Shown here: in pieces, positions 1 to 10,329 of the stretch
How the letters are laid out: the number at the start of each line of letters is the position of its first letter
Numbering within the stretch: position 1 is the stretch's first letter
Assembly: GCA_015680685.1 (NCBI GenBank)
Contig: MNCI01037736.1
Span: forward strand, 24,401-50,310
Source of the DNA: Gnetum montanum
Taxonomy: Eukaryota; Streptophyta; Gnetopsida; Gnetales; Gnetaceae
Length of the DNA stretch: 25,910 bases
Direction of reading: 5' to 3'
Made by a program: the position numbers and the translations under genes
The notes under the pieces: generated by a model
Told to the model about the DNA's origin: nothing
Databases searched by the model: none
Seen by the model: the letters and a program-made list of their open reading frames with translations, nothing else

Positions 1-311
1 CCACAAGGACCCTCATGAGCACCTTGGAGAACTTGTAGTTGATCTACATAGGGAACACACTATCGAACCAAGCCATCAGAACATACTTTGTAAAGTTTCC
101 CATTGATTTCCATAAAATACTTGGCTCAGTGAAGAAACTATTGTTTCTTTTTAGCATCAAACCCTTGTGGTGTTTGTTGTGTAAGGAGATAGGTGAGAAT
201 GTTACTATACCAGTTTTTCTCCATGGTTAATTGATTATTCACTACACCTACAAAGAGGAGTTCATCTAGGAAATAATCAAAAATTGGATACTCATCCTCT
301 TTGTTATCCCA
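1..311 (-). pseudogene. Gypsy integrase N-terminal zinc-finger region (partial)
   Basis: Downstream of RNase H on the minus strand, the frame reads through a linker into a segment with NGKLYKVC, a stop, then VDQLQVLQGAHEGPCG, which resembles the start of the integrase HHCC finger. The window edge cuts it there. The same segment is recognisable at the start of the plus-strand integrase at 6150 (LYKVC...QLHVLQDA), so the two elements are related. At least one in-frame stop is present. Function in an intact element would be DNA binding by integrase before strand transfer. Confidence 0.75.
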
Positions 312-735
312 TCACAACTGAGATAAATGATCAGCAACTACATTCTTAGTGCCTTTACGATCGATCATCATAAGATCAAACTCTTGTAAGATTACAAACC
401 ATTGTATGATGCAAGGGCTTACCATTGGTTTATTCATTAGGAACCTTATTGCACTATGATATGTGTGTACAAATACCTCATAGCCCAAGACGTAGTGTCT
501 AAATTTTTCTAGTGCAAACACTGCAACCATTAATTCTTTCTCTATTGTAGTGTAGTTAAGTTGTGCACTAGCGATACTTCTACTTGCACGGTGGATGTAA
601 TAAAGATATTTTTGATCATCTAACTGTGTAAGTATGGCTCCTAAAGCATAGCTGGATGCATCAGTCATTATCTGGAATGGTCTGGACTAGTCTGGAGCTT
701 GTAGAATAGGTGTTTCTACCAGCTTCTGTTTTAAA
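312..735 (-). pseudogene. Gypsy RNase H domain
   Basis: The minus-strand frame opens with the first catalytic aspartate in MTDASSYALGAILTQ, continues with YTTIEKELMVAVFALEKFRHYVLG (the glutamate-containing helix) and ends with DRKGTKNVVADHLSQL, the typical terminal Asp box of the retrotransposon RNase H. The open stretch is 118 residues and ends in a stop at 312. A stop near 686 separates it from the RT tail. In the living element this domain removed RNA from RNA-DNA hybrids during replication. Confidence 0.9.
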
Positions 736-1760
736 GTTTAGAAAGCTAGTTCGCATTCCCTAGTCCATTTGAAAGGTATGTCATTTTTTGTTAGTTCAAC
801 CAATGGTTTTGCAACCTTTGAAAAGTTCTTAATAAACCTTCTGTAGTAGCCAGTGTGTCCAAGGAATGACCAGATATCTTTTATAGTTTCTAGTTGACGG
901 GTAATTCCTTGGATAACTTTGATCTTTTTGGGGTCTACCTCTATCCCAGTCCATGAAATTTTATGCCTTAGTACGATGCCTTCTTGGACCATCAAATGGC
1001 TTTTCTACTAGTTGAGCCTTAAATTGGTTTCTACACATCATTTTAATACTTGCTCTAACTGGTCCAAGGCTTTATCAAATTTTTCTCCGTAGGTGGAGAA
1101 GTTGTCCATGAAGACCTCCACACCGTTTCTTATCTGCTACTAGAATATGCTTAGAACTAATCGTTGAAATGTTGCAGGGCCATTGCACAAGCCAAACGAC
1201 ATCTGTTTGTATGCAAATGTTTCCCAAGAACTAGTGAACATAGTCTTGGCTTGGTTTTCTAGGGCTATTTGTATTTGGTTGTATCCACTGTACCCATCGA
1301 GAAAACTATAATAGTGATGCCCTGCAATGGTGTCTAAGACTTGGTCAATGAATGGTAATGGAAAGTGATCCTTGAATGTTGCCATGTTTAGTAGCCTAAA
1401 ATCTATGCACATCCTCCATTTTCCTTCCTTTTTGAGAACTATAACTAAGGGGCTAACCCATTCGCTATTAGCAATGGGGTAGATGAACCCAGCTTTTAGA
1501 AGTTGTTCAATTTCTTCCTTAACTACTTGCTTCAGCTTTGGGTTCAATTGCCTCTACGGTTGTCTTCAAGGCTTCATGGAGGGGTCGGTATAAATTCTAT
1601 GTTGGCATATCCTAGGATCTATTTCAATTAATTCATGATATGACCAAGCGAAGGCTTTTGACCATTTATTTATCACTTTCAGCAGTCTTTCTTTTTGTTG
1701 AGGAGCAAGCTTCGCGTTAATAATTACCAGTTTTCCATTTTTAAGAAACGTGTATTCCAT
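736..1760 (-). pseudogene. Gypsy reverse transcriptase, degraded
   Basis: The frame covers the RT fingers (AGFIYPIANSEWVSPLVIV, then KEGKWRMCIDFRLLN), the DHFPLPFIDQVLD and FLDGYSGYNQI motifs with the first catalytic aspartate, the QMSFGLCNGPATFQR motif, the polymerase box at 1101-1112 and the thumb/connection (FLGHTGYYRRFIKNFSK, then ELTKNDIPFKW). The polymerase box reads FMDN where FMDD is expected, so a catalytic aspartate is lost. Stops occur near 1550, 1140 and 1010-1050. The upstream part (EYTFLKNGKLVIINAKLAPQ) matches the usual linker from protease to RT. Identity as Ty3/Gypsy RT is secure; activity is excluded. Confidence 0.92.
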
Positions 1761-1949
1761 ACTAGTGGGAAATGGTTTTAGCTCAAGGGGCTCTTACTTA
1801 AACTTATTAGGGATTTCCAACTTCCCCCAGTTAATATTTTCAAGGTCAAGAGTTGGAAGTTGATGATGGACTTGCTCTAGTGTGTCTATGTTATCGATGT
1901 AAGCATAAGTCAAACCCTTAATTGCTTCCATGCATATAGTTGAACTGCT

Positions 1950-2475
1950 CTCTTGATCAACTGTTAGCCCCTAGGTGCCTTCCTGTCTTGTGGTTGCTGC
2001 ATACGGGCATCTTTGTATATCAGTCACTTGTGGACACTGATTGCATGTAGGCAATGTTAAACATTGCATGAACCATGACTTCTGCAAGAAATTACACCCT
2101 GAGTGACTGTATGCGATGTATGGAAATTTTTTCTTCTTAATCTTTCCAAATATATTTTCTTTTGATATTTCTAATGAAAGATCATGGATTCCTAGGCATG
2201 CATCAACTGTGCTTAGCCATGCTCTTCCGATTATGATTGGGAAGTCCCCCTTACCGTTGTTCACTTAAATCACTAGGAAGTTGGCTAGATACGACCACCT
2301 ACAAACAGTGATGACAATGTCCTCCACTAGTTCCAAGAGGATAGTGATGGATTGGTCTGCCAACTCTAAACAAATGTTACTCCTTTTTAGTGGAGGCAAG
2401 TTCCAAGCCTTGTACATTTCTTGAGAAATCAAGTTGACACAAGAACCTAAATCTAAAAGAGCTTTGTATGGCTCA
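1950..2475 (-). pseudogene. Gypsy aspartic protease domain
   Basis: On the minus strand LLDLGSCVNLISQEMYKAW carries the aspartic-protease catalytic box DLGS (codons at 2442-2453). It is followed by LELADQSITILLELVEDI and, after a stop at 2264-2270, by GKGDFPIIIGRAWLST, which resembles the conserved P-I-I-L-G-R-P-F-L motif closing retroviral-type proteases. DLGS rather than DTG or DSG is common in plant Athila/Tat elements (family knowledge). The domain would process the Gag-Pol polyprotein. The internal stop makes it non-functional as read. Confidence 0.8.
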
Positions 2476-5197
2476 TTTCCTAGGAATATGGCTAGCTTTT
2501 ATCCAATTAGTGATGGCATGAGTTAACATGACCGTATGCGTTGAGTGTGGTTTTTGGGTTGAAGGGAGCTCTGAAGCTTCAAGTGATAATGAGGCGGTTG
2601 AAGAATCAACCGCTTGTGGTTGTAAGGGCTTAGTTGGACTATTAGTTCTAAAGAAAGGTCTTTTCTTCATATGGTTGTCAGAACCAATAGTAGGTTCAGG
2701 GTTAACAGCTCTTGTGGCATTACATTGCTACGGCTGGGTAGGGAGTTCACCCTGCATAGCTATAGCATGTGGTTATGGAGTTAAGGATGGAAGAGGTGTA
2801 GCCAGATGAGAAGGATGGTATGTTTGTGGAACATAACTCCTAGGAAAAGGAGTCCTATAATACTCATGAGCTTGTTAGTAAGGTTGAGGAGTAACATGAC
2901 TAGTAGAGTCACGTGGAGAGATTGGCTGCTGCACGTAATATCTATATAGGTCAAATTGCCGATAAGGATACTATTGCCTTGGTGGTGGCATTCCCCATGA
3001 TTATGGGTACTACCATTATTGATACTGCTCAATCGGTTGTGGTGGAGTTCCATTTGGATAATACGTCAAGGGTTGGTGGAACTGTCTTGAGTTACCTTGA
3101 GAATAAGGTAACCTTCGGGGTGTTTGCCTTTTGCTTAATGACGGGTTGAGTGCATACACCCCAGACTCCTACAAATGTGAGATTATAGGGTAACATTCCT
3201 TAGGATGGTCATATTGGCATATCTTGCATCCACTATCATTGTCCGTATCTGAATTCACAACCTCCTCGATGATGGCAACTTTTCCCTTACCCTTGTTATG
3301 TGCATGTTCAGTTTCTTTTTTTTTTCACGATCACCTCCTTGCTTTCTAGACTCCTCTACTATTTTAAGAATGATTTGAAATCTATCATCTAGGAAATCCC
3401 ACATTTGGTCTACCTTTGTCAATACTTTCGATGCTAATTTTTGGATAGGCAAGGTTTTTCTATTCACCATCTCTTCGAGTGGTGACTCTTCTTTATCCTC
3501 ACTACTATTTTAAGAATGGTTTGAAATCTATCATCTAGGAAATCCTACATTTGGTCTACCTTTGCCGATACTTTCGATGCTAATTTTTGGATAGGTAAGG
3601 TTTTTCTATTCACCATCTCTTCGAGTGGTAACTCTTCTTTATCCTCACAGAATCTTACTCCCCTCTTTTGGAGGAAAAGATCTCTATTATATTCCTCTGC
3701 ACTCTCTCTTTTCCTTAGCTCATCTTCTTCTTTAGCAACTTGCTCCAATAATCTTTGAACCTGATGGATCCTAAGCTCAAATAGCCTCCCTTGGGCATAC
3801 GTCCCAAGGGTCCTTCGCATTTCATGCTTAAGCCCATCTATGAGATGGCGTAGTTGATCCCTCTACGAATAACCATGGCTAGGACAACAATGTAATACTG
3901 CATAATAATGATCCATGGTAGTATCCAAGGGTTCATGGCCTCCTTATTTCCATCCTTGGATTTTCTTTTGTAGGTTGGACACTTAGGAGTACGTTTGGTA
4001 CTTATCGTTGAACAATTCTAACATGGTACTTCATCTACGAATGGATTCCAGTTCTAAGGACCGATACTAGCTCTTCACTTCTTTGACTAGTATCTGTGGG
4101 AACAACTTAAGTTTTTGCTCACTTTTTATGTTTTGTAAGGCACATGCATCATGAAATGCTTGTAGATAATTTTGAGGATCATCGTTGTACCCCCCTTTAA
4201 ATCATGGAATGTTGTTCATGTCTACTCTCTTGATCCTATTATCTTTTTGGTGTCTTGTTGGGATCCTAACAGCCTCAGTTATGTCAAGCATACTTTGAGT
4301 AGTGAGTAGGGGTTCATCATGATTATCTTGTCTATGACGTCTATGATGCCTATGTTGTTCCCTACTCTTCCTTCTTTCATGGTGTGTTTCCCTAGAGTGC
4401 CCTCATCCCCTTTCTTGACTATTTTGTCTATGACTCCCGTTTCACTTACCCTTATCCTCATGATCTTTTTCTTTGTGACTGCATCCAAATCCTAAAGGAG
4501 AGGATGAAGGAGATGATGAAGGTGAAGAAGAAAGGGGGTTGTCACCATGTCAGTGTCTACTTCCTTCTCTTTGGTGGTCGCGACCCCGATTGCAATTACA
4601 ATCGAAATGTCCATCTCTGTCGTGTTCGTGTTCCTTTTTTAGACCCTTTGTGTCTGTCAGTACCAAAATTTAGGTTATGGATAGTCGAGTAAAGATCCTG
4701 ATACACAATCCCTTGACCGAAGTCAATGGGAGGAACATCATTGTGTGGGTGACTACCTGAGGTAGGTTCACCACCCTCATTTTTGCTTAGGACATGTGGG
4801 ATATTTTACAATAACTTTTCCTTCATGGATTCATGATGTCTCTCTTGTTGCAAATCCCTTTGACACTATGCCTCCATAGGTCAATACTCTCTCAAGTCAT
4901 GATCATGCACAATGTACTCTGCCTGTAACTGTTGCATGTCAATTTGTGTGAGATCACGAAGAAGCATGCCTAGGACAGAGCGATGAGGAGGTAACACTAT
5001 GTTACCTTCTAAATCTCGCTAGCGCAGTTGTTCATTCTAGTGGAGGATAAAGGTAAAGTTCGGTACATATTCATTGGGATAACATATGCCACATGAAATT
5101 GTTAAGGGATTGGCAGATTATCATGTGTACTACGCCTCTGATTGTTCCCTGTATCAGACCTAGGCGGTAAAACACTTTCGTACGAAGAAGGAGACAT
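2476..5197 (-). pseudogene. Gypsy gag (capsid, zinc knuckle and linker), degraded
   Basis: The likely start is the ATG at 5197-5195, 120 bases inside the primer-binding-like site, opening with MSPSSYESVLPPRSDTG. The capsid-like part on the minus strand around 3540-4250 includes FNDKYQ, LDTTMDHYYAVL and LRHLIDGLKHEMRRTLGTYA, followed by a charged coiled stretch (QVAKEEDELRKRESAEEYN). A zinc-knuckle-like motif CKICQYDHPKEC lies at 3193-3228; its spacing C-x2-C-x3-H-x3-C is one residue shorter per gap than the usual C-x2-C-x4-H-x4-C. A proline/serine-rich linker at 2473-2670 leads to protease. Multiple stops and a 146-base out-of-frame duplication break it. Confidence 0.75.
3356..3647. repeat. 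146-bp tandem duplication inside gag
   Basis: The block 3356-3501 is repeated at 3502-3647 with few mismatches. Both copies begin CTACTATTTTAAGAATG and contain TTTGGATAGG and CTCTTCGAGTGGT at a constant offset of 146. Since 146 is not a multiple of three, the duplication shifts the gag frame. The few differences show that the copies have been separate for some time. Confidence 0.95.
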
Positions 5198-5316
5198 GAT
5201 TTTCTATTCAGTGTGCAATGTATTATTATTTATTATTTTTCTTTAACCAACCCCAAGGGTTCATTCCAACGATGTGAAATATTTCCTATGTTCTGGTTAG
5301 CACACAAACAATGAAG

Positions 5317-5335
5317 TCCTCGACAATGAGGCCAA
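5317..5335 (-). other. Retrotransposon primer-binding-like site
   Basis: Read on the minus strand, TTGGCCTCATTGTCGAGGA begins directly after the LTR terminus CTCATCA. It matches the plant Gypsy primer-binding consensus TTGGCGCCGTTGCCGGGGA (recalled from family knowledge) at about 14 of 19 positions, and four of the five differences are transitions expected from methyl-cytosine decay. Its position between LTR and gag ATG supports the call and fixes the LTR end. Confidence 0.65.
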
Positions 5336-6055
5336 TGATGAGCGGCAAGGTATCCCTATGCTCAACCATACGAATAAGAGCGTCCACGCACAATCCGGTC
5401 GAATTCCAAGGACTAAGTGCTTATGCACCTTTGTGGAACAAGAATGGGTTGATCAATCATTGTCTTCCCAAGCTTACTTGTATGTCATAATTATATGGTT
5501 AAGTAAACTTGAGGCATATGATTTTTATACTTTTTTGTGTTTTTATGTCCTACTGCTAATAAGGGAGGAGAGAGATAACTAAGTAACTAATTTAATTTGA
5601 CTACTTATTAACTAGGCTCTAATTGATCCTAACACTAGTATCCATTCTCACTTGCCGTACACATCCTGAACCAGTGCAACACTACTGAGATTACCAAACG
5701 CTAATCGTTATTGAGTTACCAAGTGTTACATGCATGCTCAAAGTGATCGTATTATGTGTGCTTACTTAGGAGAGTTGTAGGGTGAGAGAGAATCATTAAG
5801 TAACTAAGGAAAGCATTAAATAATAGTAATTAACATTAATTAATATTTTTTGAATGCTACAAGGTTTATCACAAAGTTTGTCTTTATTGCCATACACAAG
5901 GTGTGCTCAAGTACATAATGCTCGAATAAAGATCTATTTACTTTATGACTCCTACTGCAGGCATGCAGAAATAATTCTAACTCTGAGAGGGAAAAAAGGC
6001 AAGAGTTTGGGTAAGGGACTAAGATTAACTATGCAAACCAAGTGTGCTTGCCTCT

Positions 6056-6065
6056 TATTTATAGG
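6056..6065 (-). promoter_or_regulatory. LTR TATA box
   Basis: The minus strand reads CCTATAAATA, 78 bases from the LTR 5' end. The solo LTR copy at 22407-23232 has TATATA at 22477-22482, 70 bases from its start, so the position is conserved between copies. It would drive element transcription leftward, toward gag. Confidence 0.55.
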
Positions 6066-6076
6066 CAACAAGGCAG

Positions 6077-6140
6077 GCCGTGATATTACGTACATGATAT
6101 CGCATGGAAGGCCACGATATTGCGAATGCAATATCACGGC
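6077..6140. repeat. Inverted-repeat hairpin at the LTR 5' end
   Basis: GCCGTGATATT at 6077-6087 is exactly inverted as AATATCACGGC at 6130-6140. Between them lie two further related units in alternating orientation (CATGATATCGC and GCCACGATATTGC), and the inner ATTGCGAATGCAAT is itself nearly palindromic. The four units form a compact U3 palindrome cluster upstream of the TATA box, possibly protein-binding sites or just structure. Confidence 0.8.
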
Positions 6141-6143
6141 TCA

Positions 6144-7283
6144 TTATACACCTTTACAAGGTGTGTGTTGATGACCTGATTCATTGGTGTGTTTGTGATG
6201 AAGATCAATTGCACGTTCTTCAAGATGCTCCTGAAGTATCTTGTAGAGGACAATATGCAAGTAGACAGATGACCATAAAAATCCTGATGGCAGGATATTA
6301 TTGGCCTATAATCTTTAGGGATGCCCACCAGTTTGTCAAGTCTTTTAACTGTTGTTAATGTGACGGGGGGATGACCACTCATATGGAAGATCCTCAATAG
6401 TGGATTCAACGACTAGAACCTTTTGACATATGGCATTGACTTCATGGGTCCCATCACATCCATGTCTAATGAGAAAGTGTATATTATAGTAGCAACTGAC
6501 TACTGCAAAAAATCAATAGAAGCGGCAGCCATTACTTATTATACATCATCCACTGCTGTGAAATTTGTACAACAAAATATCATGAATAGGTTTGGGGGTG
6601 CCATGTTCACTAATTTCTAATAATGGAACTCATTTCATTGATGCCACATTTAGAAAATTAATGCAATGCTTGGGAGTAGAACATAAAGTAACAACACTTT
6701 ACCACCACCAAGCCAACGGTCAAGCAGAGGTAACCAACCAAGAGATTGCAAAAATACTAATGTGGACCATTAGCAAATATAGGAAGAATTGGAGTACAAA
6801 ACTTAATGATGCTCTTTGGGCTTATCATTCAACTTGGAAACTTCCTATTGGATATTCTACCTACGAATTAGTGTACGAAAAACTTCCAACACTCCCAATT
6901 CAATCCAAGCTTCGTACACTCTTAACAACCTATGAATTAAAACTTGACCTAAGTCTAGCATAGAAGGAAAGGTTAATCAATCTGAATGTGCTACATAAAA
7001 ATTGATTAGTGGCCCTATCCTTGAATGAGGTGAACAAGGCATTCAGTAAGCAACGTCATGACCTTAGAATTAGGAAAGTAAAACTTCAATGAGGAGATAA
7101 GGTTCTTTACTGCAACCCCACACATGTACCCCAAAAAATAAAATTATAAACATTATGGGAGGGACCTTTTATAATTGGTCAAACCTTTCCCTCTGGGGCC
7201 ATGATAATTTACAAACCTGACAACCCAAATAAAAAGCAGTTAGTTAGCATCCAAAAAGTCAAACCTTTCCTAGAGGCAAGATA
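6144..7283 (+). pseudogene. Gypsy integrase of an older, interrupted element
   Basis: The plus strand begins inside the HHCC finger (LYKVC, then KILMAGYYWPIIFRDAHQFVKS), followed by the catalytic core: GIDFMGPI with the first Asp at 6438-6440, SNNGTHF at 6616-6633 where the usual second Asp is Asn, and HHQANGQAEVTNQEIAKIL with the catalytic Glu. The C-terminal part includes LWEGPFIIGQTF and ends KPFLEAR before a stop at about 7281. A frameshift lies between about 6590 and 6620, a stop at 6961, and others follow. Finger histidines and cysteines are largely lost. Everything upstream of LYKVC is missing because the minus-strand LTR begins at 6143. Confidence 0.9.
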
Positions 7284-8732
7284 GGCCAGTGTAAATACCA
7301 CCTCAATAGATGAACAACCACATTTTATTTTTTAGATCTCCTCCTTCTAACTCAGTCATGGGGAAGATGGCCATCCATGCTATCCATTATCATGGCCTCT
7401 CAGTTTTTCGACCTTTTTATTTTTCACATTTTTTATTTTACAAATTTTTTATTTTCGAATTTTTTGAATTTTACACCATCTTTATTACCTTTAAAATTTC
7501 TTGATTATTTTACACTTTCTTATATATTTTACTTTATTTTGCTTTATTTTATTTTATTCAAGTGTGATATTTTCTCATTTTTGCTAATAAATTTGCTTTA
7601 TTATCACAGGACACAATGCTACTATTGCTATTTACTAATAATGGTTTGTGCTTAATGTGTGATTGTCGATCTCTGGTTTCTATTTTTGAATTTTGATGTC
7701 TAATGACTTTGGCATGGTTTATTTTTCATGGAACAAGTAGTGAGTCCATGTCATCCGTCCATCCACTAAACTTTATGGTTTTCCTTGTTCTGGGAATTTG
7801 AAGTCCCTTCCATTAAAAGAAACTTTTAATCAATTGATGACCTTGGTAGTTCTAGAATTAGGAAGGATCCAAAGGTTTGTAAACTGTGTGACTTTAAGGG
7901 GACTCAATACTCTTTGTACTCTTCTTCTTGCTTGAGTGCTTGAGTGTTTTTCACGGACTTCTTACCATTCCATGCCACCCAATGATAGGAAGACAAATAA
8001 CATCATTGCATGGTGTGGTCCCATCATTTCAAAAATAAAAAGAAAAAAATGATGGAAATTCAAAGCACACCCCTTGGACAAATAAATGGGCTACAAGCAT
8101 TGGTTATGGGACTCGAAAGACATGCAGCTATGCCTAAAGGTCCCCTCTAATTAAGGCCCTCTCTCTTACTTCCTACTTCTCCTTTGTTCTCTTTGTGGAA
8201 TGGCGGTTGTTTTGTGGAAGCACTCTTATATCTTGTGTGGGTGGATCGGTCTTTGAGTGGCGATGCAAAGTCACTGAAAGCGGATGGTTTTGGTCTGGAC
8301 TAAGGATGGAACTTCTCAGGTTATTTTAACCACAAATTTCACAAGGGACTTCTTATGACCTCAATTTGGAACTCCATTCCACCTTCTCTATCATCCATCC
8401 ATGCTGCCATAACTCACCTCATTGCCAGGTTCTATGTTACACTCTATGTCTTAGTCTGATATGTTTGGATTCTTGAGTGGATTCTTAACTTGTCATGATC
8501 ATTAAATCAACTATAGGGCCCATAGACTCCTTAGTTGAGGTTATGCAAGGATACAAAGGGCATGAGCTTGCTATGGGTAGGACCCACTTTCATAGTTTTG
8601 GCTTGATTCGTTAAGGTTCCTTACCTTTGACATTGCTACAATCCTATCTTTCGCAATCTTTACATAATAATTTTTCCAGCCTCTTTATTAAAAATAATTA
8701 TGAATTAATGGTAATCATCTAACTTTTTTAAA
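7284..8732. other. Non-coding 3' flank of the plus-strand Gypsy element
   Basis: No gene is recognisable. The stretch 7400-7560 is strongly T-rich with repeated ATTTT units. A purine-rich tract at about 8031-8060 could be a relic polypurine tract, but no LTR pair was found to confirm it. It is most likely the untranslated tail and possibly the 3' LTR of the interrupted element (inference). Confidence 0.4.
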
Positions 8733-8875
8733 ACCTGAAATACTTGAAATATAGTTACATGCTAAGACATATAGACAAATAAAACTTTATAACTAAGCAT
8801 TACCCATGGGAATGGAACTTGTAACTTTGAGCTTCCAAATCAAGGGTCTTACCATTAGATAAGAAGCCTTACTCA
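8733..8875 (-). mobile_element. tRNA-derived SINE, copy 5 (reverse)
   Basis: On the minus strand a box-A-like TATCTAATGG (8852-8861) is followed by a box-B-like AAGTTCCATTCC (8809-8820), then the family's AGTTATAAAGTTTTAT block and a tail reading ATATTTCAAGTATTTCAGG. This tail matches copy 2 at about 21680-21703. Boxes A and B are decayed, so this is an old copy. Confidence 0.65.
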
Positions 8876-9079
8876 ACAACCTTTAGCCATTTACTCTACA
8901 ATTCTAATGCTTTTCCCCTAAAAATAAAGTAATGTTGATATATTTTAATCTTTGAAATATGAAAAAAATAACAAACTGCTTTTATAAAATTAATTTTTAC
9001 TTTTAAACTTGAGAAAAGTTATCTAATACCTCTTTAACATTTTGGATTAATCTTTTTTTTTTTTAACTTCTAGAAATAT

Positions 9080-10130
9080 AAAAGTATCATTAACAAATTG
9101 CTTGTGTAAAATCAAGCAAATTGTAAGATGGTATGGTTTTTCTAATCTTTCTTTAATCAAGCATACTAAACCTTCAACTATCATAATAAAAAGAAAGGTA
9201 ATATACAATCTCCTTGTCTCATTGCTATTATAAAACCTTTCTTGTATTCACCCATTAAGTAACATTGAAAATGAAATAGTAGCATAACACTTTTTAAGCA
9301 TTCAACACTAATAATCAAGATATATAAATTTATGTAATATGATATCAAAAAATCTCCATTAGATATGAGCTTAACTTAATCATTCTTTGTCTAGAGCCTC
9401 TAAAGATGAAAATTTTATTGATTTTTTCTTCATCATCTATTATTTCTCTATCTTCATTCGTTAATTTTATAATATTAGTATAAGCATAATGCTTAAATGC
9501 AACTGTATAAGAAATTTAGAGCTAGCATCTCCTTCCTTAATTTATAAGATCTTTGAAACTAGTAACTTCTTTACTAATATTGAAGTTTTTAAAAATCATC
9601 AAGTTGTTGCCCTTCTTTTAAATCATTTCATCGAAATTAAACATCAAGTCTTATAATTTCTTAAATCTCTTGAAATTTTTTTTGTATTTCTTTTTTCCTC
9701 TTTTGGGATGTTGGATCCTAAAATAACTATAACATACCTACACCTTAAGATATATAGTCCACTTAGAACTTTATAACTTAGCATTGCCAACCAGAATTGA
9801 ATCTATGACTTGGAGCTTTGAAATTAAGAGTCTTTCTTCCTCTTCTACTAGTTTAACATGTGAATATCATGCTAGATTTGAATTTCAACTTTAATATTTT
9901 TTAGTTTGTATAAATAAATAAATTGTTTCTAAGCAAGAACATGAATGCCCCATCAATTTATCATATTATATTATATTTCTTTTATAGCAAAGTTACCATT
10001 GTTCTTTCTAAATATTCTTTTTAAATATAGTTTCATATCCTCTTGTACAAGAATAATAGGCCAATGATTTGAACCAACTTCTAGGGATTTTCCATCCTAA
10101 ATTTTGGTAACTTCTATGTAGTAGCCCATT
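9080..10130 (-). pseudogene. L1-like LINE remnant (endonuclease end and RT)
   Basis: Minus-strand pieces, in order, read EVGSNHWPIILVQ at about 10040-10080 (compare the SDHWPI box closing the AP endonuclease), a charged linker with NIIKLTNEDREIIDDEEKINKIF at about 9400-9470, and RT motifs AMRQGDCILPF, then MIVEGLVCLIKE, then HKQFVNDTFIF at about 9090-9230. The last corresponds to the QFVDDT polymerase box of plant L1 elements with Asp changed to Asn. Frameshifts and stops are frequent. A SINE copy (9705-9865) interrupts it. RT regions after the polymerase box are not recognisable. Confidence 0.6.
9705..9865 (-). mobile_element. tRNA-derived SINE, copy 6 (reverse), inside the L1-like remnant
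   Basis: The minus strand has a box-B-like TAGATTCAATTCTGG, then GCTAAGTTATAAAGTTCTA, and ends AGGATCCAACATCCC at 9705-9719. The last block aligns with AGGTTCCAACATTCCC at the end of copy 2, and GACTCTTAATTTCAAAGCTC aligns with copy 5. Box A is no longer clear. It lies between the endonuclease and RT pieces of the LINE. Confidence 0.6.
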
Positions 10131-10329
10131 TATAGAATACAAATCATCTATTTTAATCAATAAGTTATAACTCATTGATGTGTATAAATACTTAAATAAA
10201 TGAGATCTATAAAATTATTACATTAAGGTTAGAAATGGCTTAATACTACATTTTTCTGCACTATTGTGCAATGGATATGATATGAACATGTAAACATAAT
10301 TTGCTCTAATAAATATCTTGGCCTAAAAT

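Larger units (their letters stand above)
1..6143 (-). mobile_element. Ty3/Gypsy LTR retrotransposon, 5' LTR to integrase start, runs off window
   Basis: On the minus strand the order is LTR (5336-6143), primer-binding-like site (5317-5335), gag from an ATG at 5197, protease, reverse transcriptase, RNase H and the first part of integrase, cut by the left window edge. RT before RNase H before integrase defines Ty3/Gypsy. The DLGS protease box, an FMDN variant of the FMDD polymerase box and the absence of any chromodomain in view suggest the Athila/Tat non-chromovirus lineage; the lineage is inference. Many in-frame stops, often of a kind explained by C-to-T decay, plus frameshifts and an out-of-frame duplication show that it is inactive. 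The 3' LTR and the second target-site duplication lie outside the window. Confidence 0.9.
5336..6143 (-). mobile_element. 5' LTR of the minus-strand Gypsy element
   Basis: In sense orientation this 808-base segment starts TGAGCCGTGATATT at 6143 and ends CTCATCA at 5336, so it carries TG...CA termini. Most of it aligns by eye with the reverse complement of 22407-23232, and that similarity stops exactly at the CA terminus. Conserved blocks include GGTTACCAAGTG-like, ACACATCCT, TTGCAGGCA-like and CATATGATTTTT segments. A TATA box lies 78 bases in from the 5' end. The adjoining base 6144 begins an unrelated-strand integrase, marking the insertion edge. Confidence 0.85.

Noticed and set aside
6056-6065. 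A plus-strand TATA box (TTATTTATAGG) driving the integrase
   Set aside because: The LTR sense strand is minus, shown by the primer-binding site and gag position; in that sense the site reads CCTATAAATA at the conserved distance from the LTR start.
5854-6171. Open frame of 105 codons on the plus strand
   Set aside because: It lies inside the LTR (antisense to it) and crosses the LTR boundary into the integrase; the codons show no domain.
7310-7655. Two overlapping phenylalanine-rich open frames
   Set aside because: They come from a T-rich low-complexity tract and contain no domain.
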